From Phoenicibacter congonensis (GTDB taxonomy: Bacteria; Actinomycetota; Coriobacteriia; Coriobacteriales; Eggerthellaceae), in assembly GCF_900169485.1 (NCBI RefSeq), contig NZ_LT821227.1:930001-994000 (forward strand): 64,000 nucleotides of DNA, read 5' to 3'. The notes under the pieces were generated by a model. It ran no database searches. It saw only the letters and a list, made by a program, of their open reading frames with translations, and was not told the origin of the DNA. Each line of letters begins with the position of its first letter. Position 1 is the first letter of the stretch. Shown here piece by piece: positions 7,796 to 17,729 of this stretch. Both the position numbers and the translations under genes were made by a program.

Positions 7796-9739
7796 TTAGT
7801 ATTCCAGGCTCTTGGCATCTTCTCCCAGCAGGCGCTCGAAGACGATACGCAGGTCCTCGTCATCGAGGTAGCCGCCCTCAAGGCAGCCGCGGTCGATGGC
7901 GTCGAGCATCGTCTGCTCCTTCTCCTTCAAGCGGTCGTAGATCACGGCGTCGAGGGATAGCTCCCTGCCGTCGCGCATGAACTTCTCGCGCATGAAGTAG
8001 TAGCGCGTCTTCTGGTCGTCGGGCAGGCCCAGACGGTGTATGCGGTCCTTTGACTGCAGCAGGTGCACCAAGTTGTAGCTGTACTCGAAATACACCGCGT
8101 CGTGGCAGACGCTGTGCAGAGAGACCGACTCGGCAAGCGTCTGCGGGTTGGTCACGAGCACCCTGAAGCGCCCCGCGCGGAAGTCGTCCAGAATCTCGCG
8201 TCTCTCTTCCTGTGGCGTGGCGCCGTAGATCGCCTCTGCCGGAATCCCCATGGCGGCGAGGTCGCGGCGGAGGTTGCTGATGCTGCGTACGAAGATGCAC
8301 CATACTATGACGGGGCGGCCTTCGGCGACGATGCGCTCCACGAGCCGCTCGCACGCCACGAGCTTCGAGCTCGGGCGGCTTCGCTCGATGGCCTCGTAGA
8401 ACGTCTGCTAGAAGTCGACGTAGTCGATATCCGAGTAGTCATCGCCGACCTGGTCGAGCACGTACTCGAGGTCGCCTGGGTCCACTGCAGAGCAGAGCAT
8501 CTCGGGGTCGCTCTCGAGCTGCAGGGTGCGTATGATCCTCGCGAGCGCGTTGGGGCAAGACGCGTACAGGACTCGCAGCAATGTGTCCTCATCGGGCGTC
8601 GCCTCGACCTCCACGATCTCGTCGGGCTCTGGGCGCGGCACGCCGAGCTCGTCCTTGTTCGTTCGGCAGAAGAAGGGCGCCAGGCTGTCGTTGAGGCTTG
8701 CCTGGAGGTCCGCATCGGGCGCGCGGAGCTCGCCCGGCTCGTAGCCGAAGAACGTGTCGTAGTCCTCGGGGTACAGGATGTGCAGCAGGTTGTAGATGTC
8801 CTGGTAGGTGTTCGGGATGGGCGTTCCCGTAAGGGCGATCACGAACTTCGCGCCGTCGGCCGCCTCGAGCGCGGCTTCCGCGCGCCTGCCGCCGATGGCC
8901 TTCACCCGGTGCACCTCGTCGAAGACGAGCAGGGTCTGGTCGGGGATGATGGCATGCAGCTCCCGCACGTAGCCCGAGAGCGACTCGTAGTTGAACGTGA
9001 ACAGGTTGCACGCGCCGCTGTCGAGCGACAGCGCGTTGCGCCTGCGCTCGGTCGACATCGCCGCTATGGCGGGGTCTCCCAGCGAGAAGCAGCTCAAAGG
9101 CAGCTTATCCCCGAAGGTGGCGACCCACTCCTTCTCCCACGACTCGAAGCCGTTCTTGGGGCAAACCACCACGATGCGGCGCGCGAGCCCCAAATGGCGA
9201 AGGTAGGCGAACACGCCGAGCACCGTCGCGGTCTTGCCGGCGCCGGGCACCGAGAAGTCGGCCGCGCGCCCAACCGTCGCCATGAAGAAGGCGTCGAGCA
9301 TCTGCCGGTCGCGCAGGGGACGCACCATCGACGCGTTCACCACGTCGCGGAACTCCCGGAAGCGCGGCCCCAGCTGGGTGTCGTCGGCGATGCCCTCGGC
9401 GGTCTGCGCCTTGATGGCCAACCCCACCTCGGAGCGCTCGCGGATGTAGGTCTCGCCGGCGTTCACGAAGGCGCCGAAGCTCGGGTCAACCGCGATCTCG
9501 ACGCCGTGGCCGTCGGCCTCCATGATCGCCTCGAGCATGTCTTGGCACTCGCGAAGGCCCATGCCGCCGTCGAGTAGGATGCGGTCGCGATCGGTGCCGT
9601 CGACGGCGCTCGCCGGGTAGTACAGCCAGGCGCGCCATGCGGCCGAGGCCATGAACGAGGCGATGTCTTGCCCCTCGATGCGCAGGTACATGCCGGGGCG
9701 CGCCTCGTCGTAGCAGACGACGGCCCTAGGCGCGCTCAT
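7796..9739 (-). pseudogene. SNF2-type helicase interrupted by an in-frame amber codon
   Basis: One reading frame of about 647 codons encodes a complete SNF2/superfamily 2 ATPase but contains a TAG at 8408-8410. Before it are Walker A (VPGAGKT, about 165), the DEVH box (VFDEVH) and LTGTP (about 303). After it, in the same frame, come the helicase C domain (PVIVWCIFVRSISNLRRDL) and motif VI (QSKDRIHRLGL). Codons flanking the TAG still read as conserved-type sequence (DYVDF, stop, QTFYEAIERS), so only one base separates it from an intact gene. The start is the ATG at 9739 that overlaps the ParB-like stop by 14 nt; GTG at 9748 is possible. It is either a recent nonsense mutation or an amber that is read through. 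Confidence 0.8.
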
Positions 9740-10937
9740 CGATCTCACCGATCAGCTCTTCCACCTTGTCGGCGACGGCAACGAGGTTGCGGCGCACCTT
9801 CTCGAGCTCGTCGGGTCCCAGCACGTCGAGCATCTCGGGAAGGATCTTCTCGAGCTCGGAGAGGCAGTCGGCGGATTTCTTGGCGGGCGTGTCCATGAGC
9901 TTGACGCGGCGCACGGTCTCCCTTGCGCGGTCGCCTGCGCGCTTGAAGCCGTCGACGAGGTTGCCGTCCGAGCGCAGCTCGCTCACCTTCTCGCGCGTGA
10001 GGGCGTCGGGACCCATCTTCTCGAGGAGCTCGGACATGGCCTGCAGCTCGGCGGCCTTGAAGTCGGCCTCCGCATCCGTGCCTGCCACGCTGCCGAAGTC
10101 TCTCACGTATCGGGTGATGTCGCCCTCGGGCTGCACCACCATGTTGGCGAACATGAGCCGTTTGACAAGCTGTTTGTCGCGCCTGTTGTCGTACTTCTTC
10201 AGCACGCGGCTGAACTCGCCCAAGGGGCCATCAACCTTGAGGGCGCGGGCGAGGTGGTACTGCTCGGGGGCCTGGCAGAATTCGAGGAACTCCTCCATGT
10301 ACTGGGCGCGGTCGACGAGTTTTTTCACCTCCGCCTCGGTCATGCCCGTCGCGTTGCCGTACTCCGCAGGGGTTATGAGGTGGTTCTTAACCACGTCGCG
10401 GTATACGCCGACGAGGCGGTCGACGGGATCGTACGCCACCTTCTCCTCTTCGCCGATTTGGATGGCGAGCTCGAGCAGTTTGATGCGCTTGGGGTCGCTG
10501 CCTGTGGCGTCGTCGAGGATGGCGGCCTCGAACCAGCCCGCCTCGTTGTTCGCCCGCGCGAGGCGGCGGACGCAGGTCAGGCGTCGGTTGCCGTCGATGA
10601 CGCGTCCGTCGTTGAGCACGATGCCCGGCCTAAGCTGGCCGCGAAGGGCGATGCTCTTCTCGGTCTTCCTGAGCGCGCCGGGGTTGCTCTCGACGATGAA
10701 GTCCTCGATGACGCCGTTGTACTCGTCGCGGCCAAGGGCGAGCAGATCCGCGCCCTGCGCGGAGTTGTACTCGCTTACCCAAGTGGCGATGCGGTCGTTC
10801 TGGTCGTTGTAGAACAGAAGGTCGCACTTGATGCGGTAGATGTCGAAGTCGCGCGTCACGTTGTCGATGGAGTGCTTCTCCTTGCGACCCGTCGGCAGGA
10901 CGTTGCCAGTCGCGATCCCTTCCTCAAGCAAGCTCAT
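9726..10937 (-). CDS. ParB-like (ParB/Srx fold) protein of the defence operon
   Basis: A 403-residue protein with a ParB/sulfiredoxin-type N-terminal domain. The region before 120 ends in GQLRPGIVLNDGRVIDGNRR, with the DGNRRL box at 115-120 and TCVRRLARANN after it. A helical middle (about 180-260, YGNATGMTEAEVKKLVDRA) resembles the KorB/HTH part of ParB proteins. The C-terminal 120 residues are mostly helical (LLEKMGPDALTREKVSELR). ParB-fold proteins can be CTPases, nucleases or DNA-sensing subunits. It overlaps both neighbours by 14 nt, so it is tightly coupled to the SNF2 helicase, which suggests a shared complex. Confidence 0.7.
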   Translation of the reverse strand: MSLLEEGIATGNVLPTGRKEKHSIDNVTRDFDIYRIKCDLLFYNDQNDRIATWVSEYNSAQGADLLALGRDEYNGVIEDFIVESNPGALRKTEKSIALRGQLRPGIVLNDGRVIDGNRRLTCVRRLARANNEAGWFEAAILDDATGSDPKRIKLLELAIQIGEEEKVAYDPVDRLVGVYRDVVKNHLITPAEYGNATGMTEAEVKKLVDRAQYMEEFLEFCQAPEQYHLARALKVDGPLGEFSRVLKKYDNRRDKQLVKRLMFANMVVQPEGDITRYVRDFGSVAGTDAEADFKAAELQAMSELLEKMGPDALTREKVSELRSDGNLVDGFKRAGDRARETVRRVKLMDTPAKKSADCLSELEKILPEMLDVLGPDELEKVRRNLVAVADKVEELIGEIDERA

Positions 10938-12237
10938 TTCGTGCCTCCTTCTTCCATGCCTCCATGGATGAGTAATATGCGTCCCCGATGTCGTCGTAGT
11001 AGACGTCGGAGTTGTAAATGGTCGTCGTCAGAAGCGGTGCCGGGCACGTGATGCCCAGATCGTTTGCGAGCAGTCTCGGCAGGTCATCGCGCTCGATTCC
11101 CTCATGGTGGGCGACGATCCACTCGATGAGGTCGGCTGCGGAAAGCCGCCCCTCGCCTCCGGCGACGAACACCTTGGTTCCGGCGAGCGTGCAGCTGCGC
11201 AGGAGCCCTCCCGCGTCGAGCAGTCCCTCGTAGAAGTCGTCGGGCATGTCCAGCCCGTACAGCGGATGCGGAGTGGCGCCGCCCGCGCGCAGGCTCGCCA
11301 CGGTGAAGGGCTCGCCTTCGGGCGCATCCACGCTCACCGCGGGCGCGTACGACTCGATGTCCGCCATGCGCGCGCCTAGCACGTCGTGCAGCCGCGAGAA
11401 CGAGATGTAGCTGTCGCCCTCGTAGAGAAGTAAGCGGTGGTCCGAAAGCGCTTGGCGCAGCACCTGGCGGAAGGCGGGGTGCTGCCACACGGCGTTCTCG
11501 AAGCCGGCGTCGCCCTTCGCGAAAGACGGATGCTCGGCCAGCAGCCGCGTGAAGTGGTCGTTCGGGGTGCTCCCTTCTCGGAAGAGCAAGCCGCGGTCCT
11601 CGTAGTAGCCCGCATCCTCGATGCCGCGGTCGAGCGCTTCGGGCGGATCGTCGGGAAACTCGAAGGCGAAGCGCCGACGCACGAGGCCTTCGTCGCAGAT
11701 GCGGCCGGCAAGCTCCCGGGCAAGGAAGCCCTCGAGGGTGGGTGCCTCGCGCTCGGTGTCGTGCGCTACGGGCACATCCGCACGGGAGGCCGGGGCGCCC
11801 GTCGGGCATTCAGCGACCTCGACGCCAAGCCACTCCGAGAAGCTCACGTCCGCGGGCTCGGCGAACAGGTCGAGCCATATCGCGGCGATGCCTGCGCTGA
11901 AGCCGTATTCGCGCTCGTAGGCTTTCGCGGCGACGTTTCTGGGCTCGTCCGCATGGCGCTCGGCGAAGGCGCGCACCTGACGGCGGCGGTCGACCTTGCC
12001 GAACCCGACAGAGAGGTGGTCGCCCAGGGTGACGCCCTCGTCTGCGTTCCAGAAGACCTGCTTCAGCTCATCGTAGAGAGCGATGGGCGTGGTGATCCCC
12101 GCGCGCCTCAGTTCGTTGCGCGAGGCGCGGAAGACCAGGCGGGCGCACAGCTCGGCGCCGTCCCGCCGCACGGCATCAGCTGCCGCGCGCGCCGCCTCCG
12201 CACGTCCGCCCTGCCGGCTGTCGACTACTTCCGCCAC
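10924..12237 (-). CDS. Unrecognised 437-residue protein of the defence operon
   Basis: I do not recognise this family. It starts at a GTG 3 bp after the helicase stop and overlaps the ParB-like start by 14 nt. The sequence is rich in Ala, Asp, Glu and Arg and appears all helical with short strands. Several stretches look like small winged-helix units, for example LRRAGITTPIALYDELKQVF (about 45-64), RDDLPRLLANDLGI near the end, and SYISFSRLHDVLGARM. No nuclease or ATPase motif is seen. It may be a DNA-binding or bridging subunit, but this is inferred from position only. Confidence 0.7.
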   Translation of the reverse strand: MAEVVDSRQGGRAEAARAAADAVRRDGAELCARLVFRASRNELRRAGITTPIALYDELKQVFWNADEGVTLGDHLSVGFGKVDRRRQVRAFAERHADEPRNVAAKAYEREYGFSAGIAAIWLDLFAEPADVSFSEWLGVEVAECPTGAPASRADVPVAHDTEREAPTLEGFLARELAGRICDEGLVRRRFAFEFPDDPPEALDRGIEDAGYYEDRGLLFREGSTPNDHFTRLLAEHPSFAKGDAGFENAVWQHPAFRQVLRQALSDHRLLLYEGDSYISFSRLHDVLGARMADIESYAPAVSVDAPEGEPFTVASLRAGGATPHPLYGLDMPDDFYEGLLDAGGLLRSCTLAGTKVFVAGGEGRLSAADLIEWIVAHHEGIERDDLPRLLANDLGITCPAPLLTTTIYNSDVYYDDIGDAYYSSMEAWKKEARNELA

Positions 12238-12240
12238 GCG

Positions 12241-15200
12241 CTACGCCTCGCCCAGCTTGGGCCCGAAAACGCGCTCCACAAACGTAGCGAGCTCACCTTC
12301 CTTGGCAAGTTCGGCGGAATCCGCCAGCTCGAAGTTCGAGTCGCACCCCTGGCCGACCTCGTTATGGAAGCCCAGGATGAAGTGCGTGGCAATCTCGTAA
12401 ATGATCTTGGTGGGCGCGATGCCGAACACCTGGCGCTCCAGGATGTGGTCCAGCCGCTCGCGGTCGTTCGGGAAGGCGGCCTTCATGCCCTCGCTTCGGT
12501 ATAGGCGCTTGATGATTTCGGTGATGTAGAGACCTGACTTCATGTACAGGTCGGCAAAAGTGTGGCTGGGATCGTCGAAACAGCCCGGGTTATCCTTCTC
12601 GAACAAGTCGACCATCTCTATCACGACGTTGCGTGGCGTGAAAATCTGGTTCGTCTTCTGGGGCGGCACGTAGTCGAAGATGTCCTCCGTCTGGGACTCG
12701 TCGAAGTAGTTGGCCAGGCGCTCGCGCAGTTTGATGAACTCGCTCACGGAGTCGTTGAACACGACCTCGTCGAAGAGGTGCCCGACGAAGCGCTTTACCT
12801 CGCCGGTTTCGCCATCGGTGTAATCGCCGCCGTCGCGCAAAAAGCGGAACTCGTCAACGGTGATGCTCGTGACGTCCCGGAAGACGTCGGCGGGGATCAC
12901 CGTGTCGAAGTTCGCGAGCGTCGTGCCCTGCTCGCCGTAGGCCATGAGGAACGACGGGATGGTACGCGAGAAGCCGCGCAGATGAGCGCGCACCTTGTCC
13001 TCGATGCCCTGCTTCTCGTCCTCTTTCTTCGCCGTCTCCACCTCGCGCACTACGGTCTCGCCGGCGCTTTGTACGAGCTCCTCGCGGGAGTCCTCGAGCT
13101 TCTGGGCGAGCGTCTGGAACGCCTCTGCTTTCTGCTCGTCATGGCGCTGGTTCACCTCGGCGCGCTCGGCTGCGCTGGTTGCCGCCTTGAGCTCGTCTTT
13201 GCGCGACTGCTCGATGCGGCGCGCCTGGATCTGGTAGTCGCCGACCTGGCGGTTGAGCTGGGTGTCGGCGTCTGTCTGGACCTTGCGCTCGATCTGCTGT
13301 TGCTGGCGCGGTTTGAGCTCGCTGCCATAGCTCTCCTTGGCGGCCTGAACCAGAGGCGCGGTCACGCTCTGTTTGAAGGCCTCCTTGAGGTTGTCGAGCA
13401 TCGCCCTGTCGTCGTCATCGGCTGCGTGTGCCTTCGCGATATCTTGGACCTGGCCCGAGAACTCAACGACGACATCGCCGTAGACCTTCGGCCCGAAGAT
13501 GTCCGCCGCCTTGCCTACGACCTGCTCGTCGGGAATCTCCACCTCGCCCTCGTCGTTGATGGAGAGATCGCGTGCCGTGCCCTTGTCGATCTCGACCTTG
13601 TTCTTCTCGGCGTTCTGTGCCTTGCCCTGCTCATAGGGGTCGAAACGCTGGATGATCTCCACGACCTCTGCCGGCGCGCGGAAGACGCTCGCGATGTTCT
13701 GGAACAGGAAGTTGCTCATGAAGCCGCGCTTGACCACTTCGCGGGCGTGAATGCGCCTCGGCACGCTGAGCACCTGCTCGGCATCGAGCTCGACCATCTG
13801 GCCATCGTCGTCCTCGCCATAGACGGGGAAGAAGTTCAGCAGCTGGCGGATATGGCGCTCGCGCGTCTCCACGTCGCCGCCGCCGCGCGCGGTCTCGCCG
13901 TACAGGTCGTTGGCGAACTGCTCGAAGATGGTGAGCGTGCGCGCCGGGTCGAAGTCGAAGACGTAGGCATTCTCCTTGCGCGCGTAGTTACCGCCGCCCA
14001 GGTCGAATAGGCACGGGTTCTGGCTGCGGAAGGCCGCCTGCATGTACAGTGCGGGGCTCGCCATGTTCGAGAGCATGAGCACGGCGGTCCACTCCGGCAC
14101 GGTCACGCCCGTGGTGAGCTGGCCGACCGAAAGGGTGATGGTTCTGTCGTGGTCCTTGATCGCGCGGCGCACCTTGTCGAGCGACTTCTCGTTCTCGTCG
14201 TCGGCGTCGATCTTGCCGTCGCCTGCGGCGAGAACAACCTCGTAGTCCCCGAAGACGGGGTGCGCCCGAAGCTTGTTGGCGAGGGCGCGGGCGGAGTCGA
14301 CGCGGTTGAGCATCCAGAACGTGTGGCGCAGCTCGTCGCGCAGCTCGGGCGTCGAGAACGGGAACTTCTCCTGCGTGGTTAGCGCGTCGAGGAACTTGTC
14401 CACGTCGGCGTCGTGCACGAAGCCGCCGTTCTGCTTAGTCGAGAAGAACTCGTTGAGGTCGAAGGCGAACTCGGTCTGCTCGCCGTCGATCTCCATGCCG
14501 CCGCGGGCCTCCTGCTCGACGATGTCGCTCATCTGGTAGGTGAGCAGGTTGAGCTTGGGAAGGTTGGCGTAGGGGTTCGGCTGCTCGGAGTCGGCCGGCC
14601 AGTCGCGCTTGGCCTGCTGCTCGTCGGCATAGGTCCAGTTGTAGATAGCGTCGTCGGCGAACTTCTCGTTGGCGATTGCCTTGAAGGGCGTGCCGGAGAG
14701 GTGCAGCGTGAAGCGCCGCTTGATGTGGTCGAACGCCACGTCGGTCTTGAAGGTATCCACGCCCTCGTGCGCCTCGTCGATGATGAGCACGTCCCAGGTG
14801 AGGTCGGCAACCTCGTCGAGCTTCTGGTACACGCCGCCGAAGCGGATGGAGCCCTTGAGGTCCTGAAGGCTCACGAACTCGATGAACCCCTTGGGGCCCT
14901 CCGGGTCGTTGCGGATGGCGCGCAGGTACTCCTCGCGACTGAGGCAGTAGGGCTTGCCGGCCAGGGCGTCCGCGCCGCTGATGAAGCGGTAGCCGCCCTC
15001 CACTCCGACGAACTTCACGTAGTCGTCGTACCAGGAGTTGGCGATGGCGGGGCGGTTGGTGACGATGAGAACCTTCTGCGCGCCGATGCTGCGGCACAGG
15101 TCGTATGCGGTGAGCGTCTTGCCGAAGCGAGGCTTTGCGTTCCACAGGAACTCGCCGCCGTGCGCGCCGCCCTCGTCCCAATGGGCGCGGGCGAAGGCGG

Positions 15201-15624
15201 CCGTCTGTTCCACTGCGCGCTGCTGCTCCTCGCGCAGGGTGTAGGAGGCGGCACCGGGTGCGTCCAGCACGCCGTCGGTATCGCGGAACCGGTAGAACTG
15301 CTGGTGCGATTCCTCTCCGCTGATCCTGAACCATTCCTTCTTGGATTCGCGCTCGACGCCCTGCTTCTCGAGGTATACGTGGAAGTCGGTGTCGCGGAAC
15401 GTGCCCGCGCGGTGCTCCCACGTGGCGTTGCCGCTCCACTCCAGATGCCACTGCACGTCGGCGGTGTGCGTCTGCTGCTTGATGCGCTCGCGCACGTCCT
15501 GCTCGGTGTAGCCGATCTTGGTCCAACCGTTATGGCGGGCGATCTCGGGCGTAGTGTAGGCATAGATCTGCGGAACCGCGAGAGCGGTGGTCTCGATGAT
15601 CTGGGAGATGTCGATGCTCGCCAT
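12241..15624 (-). CDS. GIY-YIG nuclease fused to a superfamily 2 restriction helicase
   Basis: A 1127-residue protein. Residues about 19-100 form a GIY-YIG domain of the T5orf172 type (QIYAYT, TKIGYTEQDVRERIKQQ, W69-E70). A DEAD-like helicase follows: FLWNAKPRFGKT (Walker A, about 159-170), LIIDEAHEG (281-288) and HLSGTPFKAI (308-317), with helicase C motifs near QLTTGVTVPEWTAVLML. The long C-terminal half has a charged coiled-coil-like stretch and a helical end. The start at 15624 is chosen because AAGGAG lies upstream and the methyltransferase stop is 2 bp before it. It is probably the cutting and translocating subunit that works with the methyltransferase. Confidence 0.85.
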   Translation of the reverse strand: MASIDISQIIETTALAVPQIYAYTTPEIARHNGWTKIGYTEQDVRERIKQQTHTADVQWHLEWSGNATWEHRAGTFRDTDFHVYLEKQGVERESKKEWFRISGEESHQQFYRFRDTDGVLDAPGAASYTLREEQQRAVEQTAAFARAHWDEGGAHGGEFLWNAKPRFGKTLTAYDLCRSIGAQKVLIVTNRPAIANSWYDDYVKFVGVEGGYRFISGADALAGKPYCLSREEYLRAIRNDPEGPKGFIEFVSLQDLKGSIRFGGVYQKLDEVADLTWDVLIIDEAHEGVDTFKTDVAFDHIKRRFTLHLSGTPFKAIANEKFADDAIYNWTYADEQQAKRDWPADSEQPNPYANLPKLNLLTYQMSDIVEQEARGGMEIDGEQTEFAFDLNEFFSTKQNGGFVHDADVDKFLDALTTQEKFPFSTPELRDELRHTFWMLNRVDSARALANKLRAHPVFGDYEVVLAAGDGKIDADDENEKSLDKVRRAIKDHDRTITLSVGQLTTGVTVPEWTAVLMLSNMASPALYMQAAFRSQNPCLFDLGGGNYARKENAYVFDFDPARTLTIFEQFANDLYGETARGGGDVETRERHIRQLLNFFPVYGEDDDGQMVELDAEQVLSVPRRIHAREVVKRGFMSNFLFQNIASVFRAPAEVVEIIQRFDPYEQGKAQNAEKNKVEIDKGTARDLSINDEGEVEIPDEQVVGKAADIFGPKVYGDVVVEFSGQVQDIAKAHAADDDDRAMLDNLKEAFKQSVTAPLVQAAKESYGSELKPRQQQQIERKVQTDADTQLNRQVGDYQIQARRIEQSRKDELKAATSAAERAEVNQRHDEQKAEAFQTLAQKLEDSREELVQSAGETVVREVETAKKEDEKQGIEDKVRAHLRGFSRTIPSFLMAYGEQGTTLANFDTVIPADVFRDVTSITVDEFRFLRDGGDYTDGETGEVKRFVGHLFDEVVFNDSVSEFIKLRERLANYFDESQTEDIFDYVPPQKTNQIFTPRNVVIEMVDLFEKDNPGCFDDPSHTFADLYMKSGLYITEIIKRLYRSEGMKAAFPNDRERLDHILERQVFGIAPTKIIYEIATHFILGFHNEVGQGCDSNFELADSAELAKEGELATFVERVFGPKLGEA

Positions 15625-15626
15625 GG

Positions 15627-17726
15627 CTAGTTCATCTCCTTCACATGGGATTCGATGAACTGAATCTCCTCGTCGTCGAGACCGTACTTCGCATAGAGCT
15701 GACGGTCGATGTCGGCCACAGACTGAGACCAATCGATGTCGGAGTCAGAAGTAAAGTCCTGAAGAGGGACGTATTTCCAAACCCCCCTATCGTTATCCTG
15801 GGTTATTTTTAGAATCCCCAACAATGTTCGCGCAAACTTGCTTTTAATATACTTCAAGCAGGCTTCGGCTTCTAATTCAGTATCGAAAGACCCAATTGCA
15901 ATGAACGACTGAGTATAGCCTATTAGAGGCGAGCCTATTAGAGGCGTCGACAAGACCTCGCCCAAAGCACCCGATCCATTTGCGCGCGGTACCAACACTT
16001 TCCAACGCGAAAGGCATTGATGATCAAAATCAACGTAACGAGAATCAATATACTTATAGGTTCTCTTGTTCTTCTGAATTCCTAGTACTTTGATTGAGTC
16101 GCTAGATTGGTGATTTTGGAACAATGACACTTTGTCGAAAATATTATTCCTGAACCGTCGATCTTTTCCGCCGCTTCCTATTATGTTTTTCATGTCAGGA
16201 TGGTCTGCATAAAGCGCCGATAGGTCAAATCGAATCTGGGTGTAAATAATACTTGCAAGACTATTCGCCTCTGCCTTGCAGCCGGCTTTCTTGTTCAAAG
16301 ATGTTAGTTCGGGAAACGCCGTAAATATCCCAATTGCCCCATAGCTACTTTCAGTATCGCGATAAGTAATAGCAACCCCCCCCTTAATATCAGTATTAGG
16401 AAAGACCTTGGAAGCATCCGCCTCGTAACTCATCACCTTGACATGGGGGTCATTGAGCATCTTTCTATTCCATGACTTAGGGGTTGAGCCAGCATCAAAT
16501 AGGAATCTAGCGGGAGTAATAAGCTCAACTTTATTGGAAACCTTGAACGCCGAGTCCATGAACTCATGGTAGATAGGCGGTGCATAGGTCTTGTTACCGG
16601 AATCTGACTCCGTCACCGAAAGCTGGTAGGGAGGATTACCGATTACTGCATAGAACTTCATTCCCATAGCTGCTGCCTTACCTTTCAATGTGGCGAACTC
16701 GAAGGGCTCGCCGTTCTGCCAGTCGTATATCACGCAGAGGGGAACTGTTTCCTTCGGTTCCTCTTCCTTAGTCTCTTCGGTTGCCTCGCCGCTGAACATA
16801 TCGTCGAACAGGTCGAACAGCGACGGCTGCATCGGCTCGGGCTCAGGTTCCTCGAACGTCCCCAGGGTCGACTCCACCTCTGCGCCCATCTTGTTGGTGG
16901 GCACGGCGTCGGTGAAGCCGTTCATCTGCCAGAAGTTCCAGGAGACGATCCTCGCCGCCTGCTCTAGCTCGTCCTGCTCAGGGGCCGACTCCCAGCGGTC
17001 GCGAAGATGCTCGGCGAACGTCTCGAGCACGTTGATGCGCGCGATGAGCAGGTTGTCGCCCTGGAACTCGAAGCCGTATGTCGCGCGCAGGGCGTCGAGC
17101 GCGCGGCGCACCCATTCCTTGCGAGTCTTGGTTTTCTCGGTGACAACGCGCAACTTGCGGTCTAGGAAGCCCACGCGCTCGCGCACGGGCAGCTCATCGC
17201 CAGTCACGGTGTCATAGCGCGAGCACACGAACGGCGCTTCGCCGCACGTGATCTCGAGCCGCGGCGCCTCCACGTAGGCATGCCAACCATGACCTTTTCT
17301 TTTGGGGAATTCTACCGCTTCCGTCGTGGCCGACCAGGCATTGCGGCCGTCTTCCGAGACGATCTCGGTGTTAAAGGCGTCTCTCCGCCCGAACCAGGCC
17401 TCATCGATGTCGTTGTTCATCTGGTTGCAGAGCCACGACGGGGTGAATACTTCCGCGCGGCTTTTCGTGCGTTGGGACCGCTTCTCCTGCTCCTTGGCAA
17501 TGCGTGGCTTGATTACGCCAGAGTTCATGCCCGTGATCTTCTCAACGGTAATTTCTTCGTCACCCATATAGCCTTCGCCCAGGGCCTCGTATTCGTTATC
17601 GGCCCATATGATGTTGTGTCCCGTTGTGCGGTCGCACAGCAATGTCTTGAGAATGGAAGTTGGGTATCGACGGTCAAAAGACTCTATGAAGCCTTCAAGC
17701 GAAATTTCATGCATCGGTTCGACCAC
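15627..17726 (-). CDS. Eco57I-like N6-adenine DNA methyltransferase
   Basis: A 699-residue protein. It has AEVFTPSWLCNQMN (91-104) as in type IIG/Eco57I enzymes, RLEITCGEAPF (156-166) in the SAM-binding region, and the catalytic NPPY box (VIGNPPYQLS, NPPY at 364-367) of N6-adenine methylation. Residues after about 370 should include the target recognition domain. The DNA for residues about 355-658 is clearly AT-rich compared with both sides, suggesting an exchanged specificity module. The GTG start at 17726 is 3 bp after the RHH stop; an ATG at 17714 is an alternative. Role: modification subunit, presumably protecting self DNA. Confidence 0.87.
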   Translation of the reverse strand: MVEPMHEISLEGFIESFDRRYPTSILKTLLCDRTTGHNIIWADNEYEALGEGYMGDEEITVEKITGMNSGVIKPRIAKEQEKRSQRTKSRAEVFTPSWLCNQMNNDIDEAWFGRRDAFNTEIVSEDGRNAWSATTEAVEFPKRKGHGWHAYVEAPRLEITCGEAPFVCSRYDTVTGDELPVRERVGFLDRKLRVVTEKTKTRKEWVRRALDALRATYGFEFQGDNLLIARINVLETFAEHLRDRWESAPEQDELEQAARIVSWNFWQMNGFTDAVPTNKMGAEVESTLGTFEEPEPEPMQPSLFDLFDDMFSGEATEETKEEEPKETVPLCVIYDWQNGEPFEFATLKGKAAAMGMKFYAVIGNPPYQLSVTESDSGNKTYAPPIYHEFMDSAFKVSNKVELITPARFLFDAGSTPKSWNRKMLNDPHVKVMSYEADASKVFPNTDIKGGVAITYRDTESSYGAIGIFTAFPELTSLNKKAGCKAEANSLASIIYTQIRFDLSALYADHPDMKNIIGSGGKDRRFRNNIFDKVSLFQNHQSSDSIKVLGIQKNKRTYKYIDSRYVDFDHQCLSRWKVLVPRANGSGALGEVLSTPLIGSPLIGYTQSFIAIGSFDTELEAEACLKYIKSKFARTLLGILKITQDNDRGVWKYVPLQDFTSDSDIDWSQSVADIDRQLYAKYGLDDEEIQFIESHVKEMN

Positions 17727-17729
17727 AGA

